Below are positions 19,842 to 28,406 of a DNA stretch of 64,000 nucleotides, in pieces. The DNA is from an uncultured Prevotella sp. Lineage in GTDB: Bacteria > Bacteroidota > Bacteroidia > Bacteroidales > Bacteroidaceae. Position 1 is the stretch's first letter. Each line of letters starts with the position of its first letter. Made by a program: the position numbers and the translations under genes. Under the pieces are notes generated by a model. That model was not told the origin of the DNA. It saw nothing but the letters and a program-made list of their open reading frames with translations, and did not search any database. The stretch lies in the NCBI GenBank assembly GCA_944319935.1, contig CALUFM010000001.1, positions 186,001 through 250,000 on the forward strand, written 5' to 3'.

Positions 19842-20738
19842 ATGAAGACGCTAATAGTCATAGTCGGGCCTACAGGGGTAGGCAAAACGGCTTTATGCTT
19901 GGAAGTTGCCGAACGACTCGGGACGTTCATTATAAACGCAGACTCAAGGCAGATTTTCAGGGACATACCAATCGGCACAGCCGCACCTACTGCTGAAGAG
20001 CAAAAGCGAGTCAAACATTTTTTCGTCGGCAAACTGCATATCAACGACTATTACAACGCTTCAATGTTTGAGAACGATGTCATTAAATTATTAGACAAAC
20101 TTTTTGGCGAAAAAGACAACATTATAATGTCAGGCGGCAGCATGATGTACGTCGATGCCGTATGCAACGGCATCGACGACATTCCATCTGTCAATGAAAA
20201 TATACGCCAACAGGTTAAATCTTTATATGAAGCAGATGGCCTTGACATCATCAAAGAAAAGCTGAAAAAGCTTGACCCTGAATATTTCGAGATTGTAGAC
20301 AAAAACAATCCAAAGCGTGTAATCCACGCTCTTGAAATATGCCTGTCAACAGGAAAAACATACACTTCTTTCAGAACAAACACAAAAAAGGAAAGGAACT
20401 TCAGGATAATAAAAATCGGACTCAACCGTGACAGGGACGAATTGTACTCACGAATAGACAAGCGCGTTGACCTGATGATTGAGAATGGATTGATTGAAGA
20501 AGCCAAACAGATGTATCCGCACAAGGAATTAAACTCCTTAAACACAGTTGGTTATAAAGAGTTGTTCAACTATTTTGACGGGAAATGCACTTTAGATGAA
20601 GCCATCTTCAAAATCAAAAGCAATACCCACAAATATTGCCGCAAACAACTTACATGGTTCAAACGGGACAAAGATATACATTGGTTTAATCCCGACAATG
20701 TTGAAGAAATCATAAAATACATCTATAGTTTCAGCTAA
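19842..20738 (+). CDS. miaA: tRNA dimethylallyltransferase
   Basis: 298 residues. VIVGPTGVGKTALCLEVA is the P-loop, and INADSRQIFRDIPIGTA matches the family's DSRQ segment. LNTVGYKELFNYFDG and the C-terminal KYCRKQLTWF are also typical. It adds the isopentenyl group to A37 of tRNAs reading U-starting codons. It follows lpxA by 15 bases. Confidence 0.94.
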   Translation: MKTLIVIVGPTGVGKTALCLEVAERLGTFIINADSRQIFRDIPIGTAAPTAEEQKRVKHFFVGKLHINDYYNASMFENDVIKLLDKLFGEKDNIIMSGGSMMYVDAVCNGIDDIPSVNENIRQQVKSLYEADGLDIIKEKLKKLDPEYFEIVDKNNPKRVIHALEICLSTGKTYTSFRTNTKKERNFRIIKIGLNRDRDELYSRIDKRVDLMIENGLIEEAKQMYPHKELNSLNTVGYKELFNYFDGKCTLDEAIFKIKSNTHKYCRKQLTWFKRDKDIHWFNPDNVEEIIKYIYSFS

Positions 20739-20754
20739 AATGTAGCTTTTTAAT

Positions 20755-20763
20755 TACATTTGC
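20755..20763 (+). promoter_or_regulatory. -7 box for the penicillin-binding protein gene
   Basis: TACATTTGC, 22 bases before the ATG at 20785. The upstream element is poor (TTTC near 20729). Confidence 0.55.
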
Positions 20764-20784
20764 ACCACAAAATACAAACATATT

Positions 20785-23310
20785 ATGTTCCAAAAAATCA
20801 AAAACTCGTATGTCGGCAGGTTACTTGATTTTTGCCTGCGCAAGATAAAAACTTTTTGGCGTTGGTACAAAGGATTGTACAAAGGAAGCAAATGGTACAA
20901 GAAGACGCTCGTAGCCATTGTTTCGGCAATCGTGGCGTTCTTTGTATATTTAGGCATGGTTGACATTAACTTTTTGTGGTTGTTCGGAAAGTCGCCAGGT
21001 TTCTCGCAAATCAAGAAACCTACCACGAGCGAAGCTTCTGAGATTTACAGTGCCGACGGAGTTATGATTGGCAAATATTTCAGCGAGAACAGGACACCTG
21101 TGAAATACGAAGAAGTCAATCCTGTATTCTGGAAAGCATTGATTGATACTGAGGACGAACGTTTCTACAAGCACCGCGGCGTTGACCCAATCGGCATGTT
21201 CGCAGTGCTAAAAGATGTCATTGTCAGCCATGAAGCCCGCGGCGCGTCAACCATCACACAGCAGTTGGCCAAGAACATGTTCCGCGTCAGGACACAATAT
21301 TCCACTGGACTGCTTGGCAAGATACCAGGTGTGCGCATGCTGATAATGAAGAGCAAGGAATGGATTATCGCCACAAAACTCGAAATGTTATACGACAAGA
21401 AAGAAATCTTGACAATGTATGCCAACACTGTTGATTTCGGCTCAAACGCATACGGTATAAAAACAGCATGTAAGACATACTTCAACACAACCCCTGCCGA
21501 GATGACAGCAGAACAGGCTGCCGTACTTGTTGGCATGCTGAAAGCCACAACATATTACAACCCGATATCGCACCCTGAAAACAGCCTGCAACGCCGCAAC
21601 ACGGTGTTGCACAACATGATGACCCACAATGACCTGACACGGGCTGAATTCGACTCTATCAGTGCCATACCGATTAAGCTTAACTATAACGTGGAAAGCA
21701 ATTATGACGGCCAGGCAAAATACTTCCGCGAGGCCGTTGCCGATTACCTGAAAGACTGGTGCGAGGAGAACGGTTACGACCTATACAGCAGCGGACTGAA
21801 AATATATACGACAATTGACACGCGCATGCAGAAATACGCCGAGGAAGCCGCACGGAAACAAATGAGGCAAGTGCAACGCAACTTCGACAGGCACTGGAGC
21901 GGCCAAGACCCTTGGCGCGATGAGAATCAACAAGTCATACCGCATTTCATCGAAGACATAGCAAAGAGGCAGCCGTCATATAAGATGCTTCAGCAAAAAT
22001 TCCCAAACAATCCCGACTCTATAACATATTACCTCAACAAGCCTCACAAGGTAAAACTGTTCGACTACGAGAAAGGTACAATTGAAAAAGAAATGAGTAC
22101 GATGGACTCCATACGTTACATGGTTAAGTTCATGCACTGCTCATTCGTTGCGATGGAGCCACAGACAGGAGAAGTAAAGGCCTGGGTCGGAGACATCGAC
22201 TTCAACTCTTGGAAGTACGACAAGGTTACCGCCATGCGCCAACCAGGTTCTACCTTTAAGCTTTTCGTCTACACCGAGGCCATGAACCAAGGGCTCACAC
22301 CTTGCGACAAGCGACGTGACGAGTACATCCGCATGGAAGTGTATGATAAGGCGAAACATGAAATGACCACATGGACGCCGACCAACGCCAACGGCCGCTT
22401 TTCAGGTGATTCCATACCACTGAAGGGCGCATTTGCAAGAAGCATCAATTCTATCGCCGTAAGGCTCGGCCAAGAGATGGGAATAAAGAACATCGCCCAG
22501 ACCGCTCACGACATGGGCATAAACAGTCCGCTCGACGAACAGCCATCGCTGGCCTTGGGCTCTTCGGATGTCAACCTGCTTGAAATTGTGAACGCATACT
22601 GCACAGTAGCCAATGACGGGAAGCACATTGAACCTGTACTCGTAACGAGGATTGTTGACAAAGACGGTAACGAGGTGTACAAAAGCCCAGCCGAAGAAAA
22701 GCAGGCCATACCATACAAAAGCGCATTCTTCATGCAGCAACTGCTCATGGGCGGAATGCGTGAACCAGGAGGAACGTCACAGAGCTTGTGGAGCTATGTC
22801 GGCAACGCGCAAGACACCGACTTCGGCGGCAAGACCGGAACATCAAACAACCATTCTGACGCATGGTTTATCGGCGTAAGCCCCAATATCGTCGTCGGCG
22901 CATGGGTGGGCGGCGAATACCGCAGCATACACTTCCGCACCGGGGCATTGGGACAAGGCAGCCGCACGGCATTGCCCATTTGCGGTTACTTCCTGCAGTC
23001 GCTCATGAGCGATTCGCAATTCAGGAAATACCACGGCCGCTTCAACACTCCTGAAGACGAGGACATAACACGAAGCATGTACCAATGCAACAGCTACTAT
23101 CCGGTACAAAAAGACACTGCGCTGGTTGACAGTACCGCCCTTGACTCCATTACGGTGACTGACGAGTTCGGCAACACTGTAAAAATACCCAAACCCGTTG
23201 AACAAGGCGGCGAGGAAGGAGAAGCGCAAGAAAACACAGGGAACGACAACAACCATAAGAAAAAAAACAATAAACCCCGTGAAGAAGTAATCAGGTTTGA
23301 GGACCTTTAG
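20785..23310 (+). CDS. Penicillin-binding protein 1A, transglycosylase/transpeptidase
   Basis: 841 residues. A short cytoplasmic start and one membrane segment (about residues 35-60) precede the GT51 transglycosylase domain with DTEDERFYKHRGVDP and GASTITQQLAKN. The transpeptidase domain has the SxxK serine in PGSTFK (Ser 489, Lys 492), SINS, and KTGTSNN (Lys 683). It polymerises and crosslinks peptidoglycan in the periplasm. The C-terminus is a low-complexity tail rich in Glu, Asn and Lys. Gene names mrcA or ponA are used for such proteins. Confidence 0.93.
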   Translation: MFQKIKNSYVGRLLDFCLRKIKTFWRWYKGLYKGSKWYKKTLVAIVSAIVAFFVYLGMVDINFLWLFGKSPGFSQIKKPTTSEASEIYSADGVMIGKYFSENRTPVKYEEVNPVFWKALIDTEDERFYKHRGVDPIGMFAVLKDVIVSHEARGASTITQQLAKNMFRVRTQYSTGLLGKIPGVRMLIMKSKEWIIATKLEMLYDKKEILTMYANTVDFGSNAYGIKTACKTYFNTTPAEMTAEQAAVLVGMLKATTYYNPISHPENSLQRRNTVLHNMMTHNDLTRAEFDSISAIPIKLNYNVESNYDGQAKYFREAVADYLKDWCEENGYDLYSSGLKIYTTIDTRMQKYAEEAARKQMRQVQRNFDRHWSGQDPWRDENQQVIPHFIEDIAKRQPSYKMLQQKFPNNPDSITYYLNKPHKVKLFDYEKGTIEKEMSTMDSIRYMVKFMHCSFVAMEPQTGEVKAWVGDIDFNSWKYDKVTAMRQPGSTFKLFVYTEAMNQGLTPCDKRRDEYIRMEVYDKAKHEMTTWTPTNANGRFSGDSIPLKGAFARSINSIAVRLGQEMGIKNIAQTAHDMGINSPLDEQPSLALGSSDVNLLEIVNAYCTVANDGKHIEPVLVTRIVDKDGNEVYKSPAEEKQAIPYKSAFFMQQLLMGGMREPGGTSQSLWSYVGNAQDTDFGGKTGTSNNHSDAWFIGVSPNIVVGAWVGGEYRSIHFRTGALGQGSRTALPICGYFLQSLMSDSQFRKYHGRFNTPEDEDITRSMYQCNSYYPVQKDTALVDSTALDSITVTDEFGNTVKIPKPVEQGGEEGEAQENTGNDNNHKKKNNKPREEVIRFEDL

Positions 23311-23312
23311 TT

Positions 23313-23450
23313 GTAAAAGCAAAAAGGTAGAAAAGTAAAAAGGTAAAACAGTGTGGGGCAACAAAGCAGATTAACCAATCCAAATGCTCCTGCCATTTCA
23401 CGCCCTGCCATGTTTCACCTTTTTACTTTTTCACTTTTTTGCCATTTTAC
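23313..23450. repeat. Long intergenic inverted repeat D
   Basis: Left arm 23313-23353 and right arm 23409-23450 pair over about 40 bases with few mismatches. The purine strand is built of AAAAAGGT/AAAAGT words with an 8-base rhythm. The loop is about 55 bases. It separates the penicillin-binding protein gene from the helicase gene and covers one of the latter's possible starts. Confidence 0.75.
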
Positions 23451-23471
23451 TCGTTTACCTTTAATCAAGCA

Positions 23472-25196
23472 GTGATTGACCTCGACAACAAAGAACTGCA
23501 ACAAGCGTTGCAAATCATACAGTACACCCGCCGCTCGCTCTTCCTGACAGGAAAAGCGGGGACAGGCAAGTCAACTTTCCTGCGCTACATCTGCGCCAAC
23601 ACGAAGAAAAAACATATCATACTCGCCCCGACAGGCATATCTGCCATAAACGCCGGCGGCTCAACCCTGCACAGCTTCTTCAAGCTGCCCTTCCACCCGC
23701 TGCTGCCAAACGACACCCGCTACTCTGCGCGCAACATACGCAGCACACTGAAATACACATCCGAGAAAAGGAAAATCCTGCGCGAGGTAGAGCTTGTCGT
23801 GATTGACGAAATCAGCATGGTGCGCGCCGACATCATCGACTTCATCGACAAGGTGCTTCGCATATACTCGCGCAACATGCGCGAGCCATTCGGCGGCAAG
23901 CAGCTCCTGCTCGTAGGCGACATCTACCAGCTTGAGCCAGTCGTCAAGGAAGACGAGCGCAAGATGCTCCACCCCTTCTACCCCACATGCTTCTTTTTCG
24001 GCGCGCACGTGTTCCGCGAGATGCGCCTCGTAAGCATTGAGCTGCGCAAAGTGTACCGCCAAAGCGACCCTGCATTCATCGACATACTCGACCATATACG
24101 CACGGGAAACGCTGGAACAACCGACCTACAGGCACTCAACAGCCGAGTAGGCCAGTCCCTCTCTGCCGATGAGAACCGCCTGGCCATCACCCTGTCAACA
24201 CGCCGCGACACCGTTGACTACATCAACGAACGGCAACTCGAGCAACTGCCTGGTTCGACCGTGACCTTTCGAGGCGAGGTGAAGGGCGATTTTCCCGAAA
24301 GCAGTCTGCCTACCCCCATTGAGCTTGAAGTGAAGCCCGGGGCGCAGGTCATATTCATCAAGAACGACCCCGACCGTCGCTGGGTCAACGGCACACTCGG
24401 CGTAATATCTGGAATTGACGAGGCTGAAGACGCCATGTACGTCGTCACCGAAGACGGCGAGGAACACGACGTACGCCGTGAGCGGTGGAGCAACATGCGC
24501 TACACCTTCAACGAGAAGGAAAAGAAAATCGAAGAAGAAGAAATAGGCAGCTACGTGCAGTTCCCCGTCCGCCTCGCTTGGGCCATCACCGTACATAAAA
24601 GCCAGGGACTCACCTTCCGCCATGTCAACATCGACTTCACCGGCGGCGTCTTCGCCGGCGGACAGGCATACGTAGCCCTATCGCGCTGTACGTCGCTAAC
24701 AGGACTTAGCCTCGCCGCCCCCATAAAGCGTGAGGACGTCTTCGTGCGCCACGAAATCACCCAGTTCGCACGCACCTACAACGACACTGCGCTCATCAAC
24801 GGCGCACTGCGCGAGTCGGCCGCCGACCGCGAATACCACGATGCAGCCCAAGCTTTCGACAGAGGCGACTTCGAAGCATTTCTCACCTCGTTCTTCAAGG
24901 CCATACACCACCGCTACGACATCGAGAAACCATCCGCACGCCGCCTAATCCGCCGCAAGCTCGGCATAATCAACATCCTGCGCAGCGAAAACGAACAGCT
25001 AAAAAAAGAGCATGAAAAGCAACAAAAATTCCTGAAACGTCTCGCAGCCGAATACACCCTTCTCGGCAAGGAATGTGAACGCGAACACATGACCGAAGCC
25101 GCCGCCGCAAACTACCGCAAGGCTCTTGAACTCTACCCCGACGCGCCCGAAGCCAAACGGAGGCTGAAGAAAATAGAAAAGACAAAAGAGAAATAA
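23472..25196 (+). CDS. PIF1/RecD-like superfamily 1 helicase
   Basis: 574 residues from the GTG at 23472. An in-frame TTG at 23439 lies inside the right arm of an inverted repeat and is thought less likely; neither has a clear ribosome site. Walker A GKAGTGKSTF, Walker B VVIDEISMV, GDIYQLEPVV, and the C-terminal WAITVHKSQGLTF plus YVALSRCTSL give the helicase order. The end adds a coiled coil and a TPR-like segment (YRKALELYPDAPEA). It probably unwinds DNA with 5'-3' polarity; the role is unknown. C-ending codons are more frequent than in the neighbours. Confidence 0.85.
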   Translation: MIDLDNKELQQALQIIQYTRRSLFLTGKAGTGKSTFLRYICANTKKKHIILAPTGISAINAGGSTLHSFFKLPFHPLLPNDTRYSARNIRSTLKYTSEKRKILREVELVVIDEISMVRADIIDFIDKVLRIYSRNMREPFGGKQLLLVGDIYQLEPVVKEDERKMLHPFYPTCFFFGAHVFREMRLVSIELRKVYRQSDPAFIDILDHIRTGNAGTTDLQALNSRVGQSLSADENRLAITLSTRRDTVDYINERQLEQLPGSTVTFRGEVKGDFPESSLPTPIELEVKPGAQVIFIKNDPDRRWVNGTLGVISGIDEAEDAMYVVTEDGEEHDVRRERWSNMRYTFNEKEKKIEEEEIGSYVQFPVRLAWAITVHKSQGLTFRHVNIDFTGGVFAGGQAYVALSRCTSLTGLSLAAPIKREDVFVRHEITQFARTYNDTALINGALRESAADREYHDAAQAFDRGDFEAFLTSFFKAIHHRYDIEKPSARRLIRRKLGIINILRSENEQLKKEHEKQQKFLKRLAAEYTLLGKECEREHMTEAAAANYRKALELYPDAPEAKRRLKKIEKTKEK

Positions 25197-25281
25197 CAAC
25201 ACCTCATCACAACACAAAAGCGCAAGACTTGTATTTCCAGATAAGCGCATTTTATCACTTAAAAGATGGCATATCAAACAT

Positions 25282-25320
25282 CAAGAGGCGGCATTTCGCA
25301 ATGCGAAATGCCGCCTCTTG
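25282..25320. terminator. Perfect palindromic terminator between convergent genes
   Basis: A 39-base palindrome with 19-base arms around one central A. The GC-rich core contains GAGGCGGCATTTCGC. It lies between the helicase gene (plus) and the methyltransferase gene (minus) and can end transcripts from both. Confidence 0.8.
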
Positions 25321-25343
25321 GCAATGTACTTATTATCAACAAG

Positions 25344-26036
25344 TTACAAGTAAAAGTCTTGAGTAAGCCTCGAATACCATTCTGAGCGTATCATGTCGGC
25401 GTTGTTAATGCACTCTTCCATCTCCTCGAAGCGCAACGGTGGCCGCCGCCCATACTCCAGCAGGCAACGGCTCGCCGCCTTACGCGGCACTGTCTTCACC
25501 ATACATACACGGCGTGGAAACAGTCCGGCAAGAGCCGCCTCGGCATCAAACTTACTGCGCAGAGCAGCCGGAACGACCACAGACAGCACGCCACCGTCAG
25601 TCAACAACCGCACCGCATGGCGAAACAAGTCGGCAAAAGGTAGCGTCTCCGCGCTGCGCGCCATAGTTCTCGCCGCCGTTTTGCTCGCCAATGTCCCGGC
25701 GTAAAACGGCGGATTGCACACTATCGCGTCAAATTCGCCGCCATGAAAACTCTGCAACGATGACTCGACAACGCTTATCCTGCCCGCAAACGGCGACGCC
25801 TCCACATTCTCACGAGCCTGGAGGCACGCCCCTGGCTCAATGTCAATGGCTGTAACTTCGGCTTCCTCGAATCTCTGCGCCATCATCAGCGCAACCAGTC
25901 CAGAACCCGTGCCGACATCCAATATGCGCCGTCCTCCGCGCGCCCATGCCCCGAGCAATACGCCGTCCGTGCCCACCTTCATGGCGCACTTGCCGTGGCT
26001 CACCGTGAAACGCTTGAATGAAAATCCGTCAGACAT
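25344..26036 (-). CDS. tRNA1(Val) A37 N6-methyltransferase, TrmN6-like
   Basis: 230 residues. FTVSHGKCAMKVGTDGVLLG is the family start, ILDVGTGSGLVALMMAQR the SAM motif, and VCNPPFYAG the N6-adenine methylase NPPF motif. It should methylate A37 of tRNA-Val. The gene is rich in GC. A consensus promoter lies at 26086-26117. Confidence 0.88.
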   Translation of the reverse strand: MSDGFSFKRFTVSHGKCAMKVGTDGVLLGAWARGGRRILDVGTGSGLVALMMAQRFEEAEVTAIDIEPGACLQARENVEASPFAGRISVVESSLQSFHGGEFDAIVCNPPFYAGTLASKTAARTMARSAETLPFADLFRHAVRLLTDGGVLSVVVPAALRSKFDAEAALAGLFPRRVCMVKTVPRKAASRCLLEYGRRPPLRFEEMEECINNADMIRSEWYSRLTQDFYL

Positions 26037-26085
26037 AAATTAAATGAAAACGTAAAAGTGAAAAACAAGAAATCTGTTTGTACGT

Positions 26086-26117
26086 GCAAATTTAGTGAAA
26101 TTCAGCCGTTTGACAAA
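26086..26117 (-). promoter_or_regulatory. Promoter for the TrmN6-like gene
   Basis: On the minus strand TTTG (complement of 26114-26117), a 19-base spacer and TAAATTTGC (complement of 26086-26094). The leader would be about 45 nt. Confidence 0.75.
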
Positions 26118-26152
26118 ATATTAACTTCCGCAAGGCTTGCGAAAGTTTTTTA

Positions 26153-26185
26153 CTTGCATCATTAAAACAAACAATATATCTTTGC
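26153..26185 (+). promoter_or_regulatory. Promoter with a very short open frame downstream
   Basis: CTTG at 26153-26156, a 20-base spacer and TATCTTTGC at 26177-26185. The only open frame directly behind it is 30 codons long (26198-26290), so its target may be that small gene or the RNA further on. Confidence 0.65.
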
Positions 26186-26197
26186 GCCGTAAACAAC

Positions 26198-26290
26198 ATG
26201 AAACCAACAAATATGAAAGAAACCATCACAACACATAATATACGAGATAAAAATCTGCTGTTGCCTGTTTCATATCCGGTAAAAAGCTGA
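26198..26290 (+). CDS. Possible 30-residue small protein
   Basis: ATG at 26198 lies 12 bases behind a consensus -7 box and the frame closes at 26290. The product begins MKPTNMKETITTHN and ends SYPVKS. I do not recognise it. It may be a small gene, a leader peptide for the structured RNA region, or a remnant of a lost gene. Support is only position and promoter. Confidence 0.25.
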   Translation: MKPTNMKETITTHNIRDKNLLLPVSYPVKS

Positions 26291-26317
26291 ACGCCATGCA
26301 ACTTTTCATGCAAAACC

Positions 26318-26349
26318 TTGCAGATGTTGCCGAAAGTCAGTATATTTGC
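26318..26349 (+). promoter_or_regulatory. Promoter of the candidate structured RNA
   Basis: TTG at 26318-26320 (CTTG with the preceding base), exactly 20 bases, then TATATTTGC at 26341-26349. Start of transcription is expected near 26354. Confidence 0.75.
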
Positions 26350-26353
26350 CGTG

Positions 26354-26668
26354 TCGCTATCCAAGCAGAGGTTTGCAAAACCTAACGCACGGACGGCGGC
26401 TATATATGAAAAAGGCGTTTACTAAACGCTTTGTCTTGACGCTTCGAAACTTCGCAACTTTCAGGTATAGTCAAGAACAAGGCAACAGTAGATGTCCTGC
26501 GTGGTATGTATTCACTTCATATCATATCTTCACGCATTTCCGGCGTGAGGCATGTTGGTGTAAACATATCCTGCGTGGGGTCTCTGCGTTGCTCGTTCTA
26601 CTATACCGGGCAATGCGAAGGCCTCGAAGCGTGGACGGGCGAACAGTAAGAACTCCCACGCTTTTATT
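26354..26668 (+). ncRNA. Candidate structured RNA of about 310 nt
   Basis: A consensus promoter precedes it and a hairpin with a T-rich tail ends it. Perfect or near-perfect stems are AGGTTT/AAACCT (26369-26383), GCGTTT/AAACGC (26415-26429), TCTTGAC/GTCAAGA (26434-26476), TTCACGC/GCGTGAG (26529-26549), ATGTT/AACAT (26552-26567) and GCGTTGCTCG/CGGGCAATGC (26586-26616, with wobble pairs). It is clearly richer in GC than the gene behind it. An open frame of 120 codons runs through it, but starts inside the -7 box and follows the stems, so I read this as RNA. It could be an independent RNA or the leader of the 26736-28243 genes. Family not recognised. Confidence 0.6.
26629..26668 (+). terminator. 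Terminator at the end of the candidate RNA
   Basis: GCGTGG (26629-26634) pairs with CCACGC (26656-26661), followed by TTTTATTT. The 5' arm overlaps a segment (26624-26632) that can instead pair with 26439-26447, so folding may be conditional. Confidence 0.6.
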
Positions 26669-26735
26669 TGTATATAAACTCAACAAAAATCAAAAAACTA
26701 TCTTCTGAGAGTAAAAGATAAAAAATCTTATTATC

Positions 26736-27674
26736 ATGAAAGAACTAAGACAAAACTCCGAAAAGATTCTAAAAAAATTAAAGACGACCATAAAGGAAAT
26801 TATTCACAATAAAATTTTTATCATTATTTTTTCAGTAATACTTTTTTCTATCACTGATTTATTGCTCATTTATCCATACATAAACAATTATATTAAAAAT
26901 AAAATCTACCAAGATGTTGAGCAACAAGGAAAGAGTTTAAATGACGAGATAGATAAACTTATGGAATACGGAGATATAACTACAGGGGAATTTTTTGATA
27001 GATATTCGCCAGATTTAACTAAAGACGTAAAAAAACATAATGTATTGCAACAATTTATGAGCAGCGATAATAAATCTGTACGCGACAAAGCATATGGTCT
27101 TAGTAGCTGGATTAATATTTACCCTAATCTTTATAACGAATTAGAAAGTTTGCACTTAATCTTTTTTGGTGGAACATGGGAAATCAATCGTTTGTCACGC
27201 TATAAAAGATCCTCCAGTATTTTTATTGTAGAAAGCGTTGAACCTATCGCATTAGGTTACAAAAAATGTAATAGTTATGAAAAAATATATAGGCCACATC
27301 CATACGCAGCCAGCAAAGAAGCATTTGATTATCTAATTAGTAAAGATAATACTTTTTCAGTATCATATACAAATGAAAGGAACAAAATAAAATCAATATT
27401 GAACGAAAGAAATAAATATTTTTATATTATAGAACAACAAAATAACAGTTCTTTAACCTATGGTTATGTTAATGCTATTTCCGATTACTATTGCCAAATT
27501 ATATATGGAATTAAATTTGATTATTATGAAATACAATGTGATGACGATTTAATAGAAAGTGAAATTTCACAGAATACTAAAATTATTTTTTCTATAACAA
27601 CAGCATCTTTAATCATACTTTTTAGTTTAATCATATATTTAATAGTGAGAGTGCGTAAAAAAATACATAAATAA
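26736..27674 (+). CDS. Hypothetical two-segment membrane protein, AT-rich
   Basis: 312 residues, not recognised. A membrane segment at about residues 27-50 (IFIIIFSVILFSITDLLLIY) and another at about 283-307 flank a domain of some 230 residues that should lie outside the cytoplasm. That domain is rich in Tyr, Asn and Ser and contains WEINRLSRYKRSSS. Base composition is strikingly AT-rich against the chromosome around it, a sign of transfer. It is first of three closely spaced membrane-protein genes behind the candidate RNA; the next gene starts 2 bases after its stop. Confidence 0.65.
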   Translation: MKELRQNSEKILKKLKTTIKEIIHNKIFIIIFSVILFSITDLLLIYPYINNYIKNKIYQDVEQQGKSLNDEIDKLMEYGDITTGEFFDRYSPDLTKDVKKHNVLQQFMSSDNKSVRDKAYGLSSWINIYPNLYNELESLHLIFFGGTWEINRLSRYKRSSSIFIVESVEPIALGYKKCNSYEKIYRPHPYAASKEAFDYLISKDNTFSVSYTNERNKIKSILNERNKYFYIIEQQNNSSLTYGYVNAISDYYCQIIYGIKFDYYEIQCDDDLIESEISQNTKIIFSITTASLIILFSLIIYLIVRVRKKIHK

Positions 27675-27675
27675 C

Positions 27676-27966
27676 ATGAAACACATTGTACTTATTTTAG
27701 CTATAATGTTGCTATTATGCCTTGCACCAATGCCATACGGGTATTACATGCTCGTCCGTTGGGCGGCAATGGTAGTTTTCGCCGTTACAGCATTCAATTA
27801 TTATGCCGAAAACAAGAAAGAACATGCTATTACATTCGGCGCATTGGCATTGCTGTTTCAACCGTTCATAAAGATTGCGTTAGGCCGAACGATATGGAAC
27901 ATTGTTGATGTGGCAGTTGCGATATTGCTTTTGATTATAACTTTCACGAAAAACGAAAAAGAATAA
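27676..27966 (+). CDS. Small membrane protein, DUF6804-like
   Basis: 96 residues, almost all hydrophobic. Three to four membrane segments are visible: residues about 4-20, 25-42, 47-65 and 72-92. PMPYGYYMLVRW and FNYYAENKKEHAITFGALALLFQPF fit the small DUF6804 family of Bacteroidetes, from memory. It begins 2 bases after the preceding stop and ends 5 bases before the next start, so the three genes are translated from one message. Role unknown. Confidence 0.7.
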   Translation: MKHIVLILAIMLLLCLAPMPYGYYMLVRWAAMVVFAVTAFNYYAENKKEHAITFGALALLFQPFIKIALGRTIWNIVDVAVAILLLIITFTKNEKE

Positions 27967-27970
27967 GACT

Positions 27971-28243
27971 ATGGGATGCTTGACAAGAATATGTATCTAT
28001 ATTGCCGTATCATGCCTCGTCGGATGGCTACTGTGCGACATTAACCCTGAAAAAACTTACACGTGGTATTCCGGCATTTGGCATGGATTGTTCTTTGTCC
28101 CCAACCTCATCAGGAGTTGGTTTGGCGATGCTCTGTACAAAGCAAACTATTATACCGACGCTTACAACGTATGGTGGTGGATTACTACCATAATGTCATG
28201 TATCAGTACAATCTTTGGTGGTGGTGGAAAAAGATACAACTAA
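27971..28243 (+). CDS. Small membrane protein, hypothetical
   Basis: 90 residues. An N-terminal hydrophobic segment (about 5-22) and a C-terminal one (about 68-85) flank GIWHGLFFVPNLIRSWFGDA and NVWWWITTIMS. The Trp-rich pattern recalls small membrane proteins seen beside DUF6804 genes in other Bacteroidetes, but I cannot name the family. Last gene of the three-gene block. Confidence 0.6.
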   Translation: MGCLTRICIYIAVSCLVGWLLCDINPEKTYTWYSGIWHGLFFVPNLIRSWFGDALYKANYYTDAYNVWWWITTIMSCISTIFGGGGKRYN

Positions 28244-28406
28244 TAATTAATAAAAGACAAGTAATTAAGGGATTCTACTAATTTAATAATTCAATTTGTC
28301 ACAGCCTTAACAGAAAAATATTCAATCAAAGTTACAAAAAATAAATCATAGCACAGCGAAGATATTACAAATATTTTTGTAAATTAGCAAACTAATAACA
28401 TAAATT

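Noticed and set aside
23313..23450. Possible CRISPR array from repeated AAAAAGGT words
   Set aside because: The words are contiguous, there are no spacers of even length, and the two halves are inverted, so it is a stem, not an array.
26346..26708. Open frame of 120 codons over the structured RNA
   Set aside because: Its start lies inside the -7 box, and the sequence is explained by many stems. I prefer an RNA, though coding is not fully excluded.
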